A stretch of DNA of 13,424 nucleotides. Origin: an uncultured Lachnospiraceae bacterium (GTDB taxonomy: Bacteria > Bacillota > Clostridia > Lachnospirales > Lachnospiraceae). The translations under genes and the position numbers were made by a program. Positions 12,212 to 13,424 of the stretch are shown here, piece after piece (position 1 is the first letter of the stretch; each line of letters starts with the position of its first letter). The notes under the pieces were generated by a model. It ran no database searches and had not been told where the DNA came from. It saw nothing but the letters and a program-made list of their open reading frames with translations. The stretch lies in NCBI GenBank assembly GCA_910586205.1, contig CAJUGD010000047.1, forward strand, positions 1-13,424, read 5' to 3'.

Positions 12212-13021
12212 TTATATGGATAAATAATGATTCAGCCCAAAGGCAATTCCTCCGTCATTGTTGCTTCTTGTGACAAAATCCGCCAATTCTTTTAATTCCT
12301 CAATGGCATTCCCCATAGCAACGGCTGTACCCGCTTTCTTAAGCATGGGAATGTCCAGCTCCTGATCACCAAAGGCAATAGTTTCCTCCGGGCTGATGGC
12401 CAGACTCCTGCAAATCGCCTCCAATGCCTCCCCTTTGTTAGCTCCCTCAGGAAATATTTCAAGATAAATCTCTGATGAGCGTGCCACATCCACGCCTGAA
12501 GGCCCCTCAGCCTTCATTCTGGCCTGGACTTGGCAGATTATCTCCGGTTCTGCGCCGATGAGAAGCTTATTGGGGCCGGTTCCCTTCATTTTCCACACCT
12601 TTGCCAGAGCCTCTAAATCACCTATTTCCGGCTGATGGTTAATAATCCGGCTCTCCCGGTCCACATAAGCATCCACACTGGTAACATACCATTTTCTCCC
12701 TTGGAAAATCCACAAAGGTATGTGATAATCAACCAAAAAAGTCTCATAGATTCTCTGCGCTGTCTCAAAGGACAAATGCCTGTTGTGGATACATTCTTCT
12801 CCAAGAAGAATATATGTCCCTGCATTACAGGCCTTAATACAAGGGATGGAAAGTTCCTTTTCCACCAGCTCGGCTGCCACCGGCATTCTTCCTGTAATCA
12901 GAGCAATCCTTATCCCCATGCTGTATGCCCTTTTCAGGCTTTCCTTTACAGATTCCGGAACCCTTTTTTCATCATTCAAAAGGGTTCCGTCCACATCCAA
13001 ACAGATCAACTTATATGACAT
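12212..13021 (-). CDS. Cof-type HAD-IIB family phosphatase
   Basis: The protein is 269 aa, normal for Cof/YidA-like enzymes. Motif I is LDVDGTLL with Asp9 nucleophile and Asp11; motif II is ITGR (Thr43); motif III Lys196 lies in EGANKGEAL; motif IV is GDQELDIPML (Asp219, Asp223). In most relatives motif IV reads GDxxND; here the Asn is Leu222. The large C2 cap lies between about 80 and 190. These are cytoplasmic Mg-dependent phosphatases of sugar phosphates or related compounds; the substrate cannot be told. The ATG (13021) overlaps the end of the small membrane protein gene by 16 bp, and an HPr-like gene follows, so the three are probably one operon. Confidence 0.92.
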   Translation of the reverse strand: MSYKLICLDVDGTLLNDEKRVPESVKESLKRAYSMGIRIALITGRMPVAAELVEKELSIPCIKACNAGTYILLGEECIHNRHLSFETAQRIYETFLVDYHIPLWIFQGRKWYVTSVDAYVDRESRIINHQPEIGDLEALAKVWKMKGTGPNKLLIGAEPEIICQVQARMKAEGPSGVDVARSSEIYLEIFPEGANKGEALEAICRSLAISPEETIAFGDQELDIPMLKKAGTAVAMGNAIEELKELADFVTRSNNDGGIAFGLNHYLSI

Positions 13022-13305
13022 AACTCATCTGCCTCCAACTGATTTAATATCTTTTCCACATTGCGTTTCCCATTTCGAAGCCCTAAGTTTAACACTGCCG
13101 CGCTCCCCACGCCTGCAAAAAGCAAAGAAATGCCCAAAATGCTGAAGAAGATATTTTCCTTCTGTCCGCCAATTCCTGCGTAAAGAAACGCCACACCAAC
13201 GGCAGACAAGGCAAGGGCTGTTTTTTTCCATCTTTCAATCTGTCCAAGAGCCTTCATCTGAAGCGCCGCCTCCCGGGATAATCGGTTCTTTTCCGCAGCC
13301 TTCAT
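13006..13305 (-). CDS. Small membrane protein, two predicted spans
   Basis: The protein is 99 aa from the ATG at 13305 (MKAAEKNRLS), 7 nt after AGGAGG. Another ATG at 13310 is out of frame and too close. The first 31 residues are basic and probably cytoplasmic. Hydrophobic spans are KTALALSAVGVAFLYAGIGG (33-52) and FFSILGISLLFAGVGSAAVL (58-77), joined by a short loop. The tail is polar (RNGKRNVEKILNQLEADE). I do not recognise the family. Its 3' end overlaps the HAD gene by 16 bp, indicating translational coupling. Confidence 0.75.
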   Translation of the reverse strand: MKAAEKNRLSREAALQMKALGQIERWKKTALALSAVGVAFLYAGIGGQKENIFFSILGISLLFAGVGSAAVLNLGLRNGKRNVEKILNQLEADELCHIS

Positions 13306-13334
13306 AACATTTCCTCCTAAATGTATCGGCACGC

Positions 13335-13398
13335 GCCGCTTGCGCGGCACCTGCCAAATCGTCTGAACACATTTCTATTGTGAAACTTCGTTTCACAA
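13335..13398. repeat. Two hairpins in the leader of the right-hand operon
   Basis: GCCGC-TTGC-GCGGC (13335-13348) and TTGTGAAAC-TTC-GTTTCACAA (13378-13398, 9-bp stem) lie upstream of the membrane protein gene. Neither is followed by a T-run on the minus strand. They may be a leader RNA structure, an intergenic repeat or an operator. Confidence 0.45.
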
Positions 13399-13424
13399 GC
13401 GTTCTTCCTAGTCAATAGGTATCG

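Noticed and set aside
13316..13424. Open minus-strand frame entering from the right edge and ending at TAG near 13315
   Set aside because: The sequence is mostly two hairpins, and the 35-residue translation is Arg/Cys-rich without motif. It is more likely leader DNA than a gene end.
1..13424. CRISPR arrays, tRNA or rRNA genes, complete insertion sequences
   Set aside because: No regularly spaced repeats, no tRNA cloverleaf or rRNA core sequence and no transposase frame were seen on either strand.

Overview
The window looks like a piece of chromosome from a low-to-medium GC Clostridia, most likely a Lachnospiraceae relative. The grounds are AGGAGG-type ribosome binding sites before nearly every gene, gene types common in that group (Nim-like oxidase, TfoX C-terminal protein, DUF2164, BlaI/M56 pair, Cof-type HAD), and remnants of a conjugative element at the left edge. 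The genus cannot be fixed from the sequence.

Left third (1-4130) is accessory and eroded DNA. It holds the 5' part of a RepA-type replication initiator behind a strong terminator-like hairpin, and the first codons of a mobilization relaxase cut by a 166-bp palindromic element. Next come an HxlR regulator with a PEBP (YbhB-like) gene, a scrap of an AraC-type regulator, a Fic-family gene and about 800 bp without an intact gene. That last stretch contains a second 166-bp CTAG-bounded palindrome.

Middle (4131-7750): on the minus strand are a two-gene unit of unknown function and, upstream of it, N-terminal stubs of a response regulator and of an amidohydrolase, which looks like a deletion scar. 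On the plus strand is a well-formed regulatory system. A consensus sigma-A promoter is overlapped by a perfect 15+15 palindrome and drives a BlaI-type repressor and a BlaR1-like M56 metalloprotease. The extracytoplasmic part of the protease is not a penicillin-binding domain, so its signal is unknown.

Right half (7768-13424) is ordinary-looking chromosome, all minus strand, read right to left. It holds a small membrane protein, a Cof-type HAD phosphatase and an HPr-like protein lacking both classic phosphorylation sites; then a TfoX C-terminal protein, Nim-like flavoprotein, DUF2164 protein and P-loop kinase; then a SAM methyltransferase and a DUF4240-like protein. The spacing fits three transcription units. 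A structured region before a T6 run (11796-11895) probably ends the first.

Most notable: the two diverged 166-bp palindromes that share length, ends and central register; the HPr fold without His15 and Ser46; the BlaI/M56 pair with a novel sensor part; and two short tandem duplications that touch a ribosome binding site and a stop codon.
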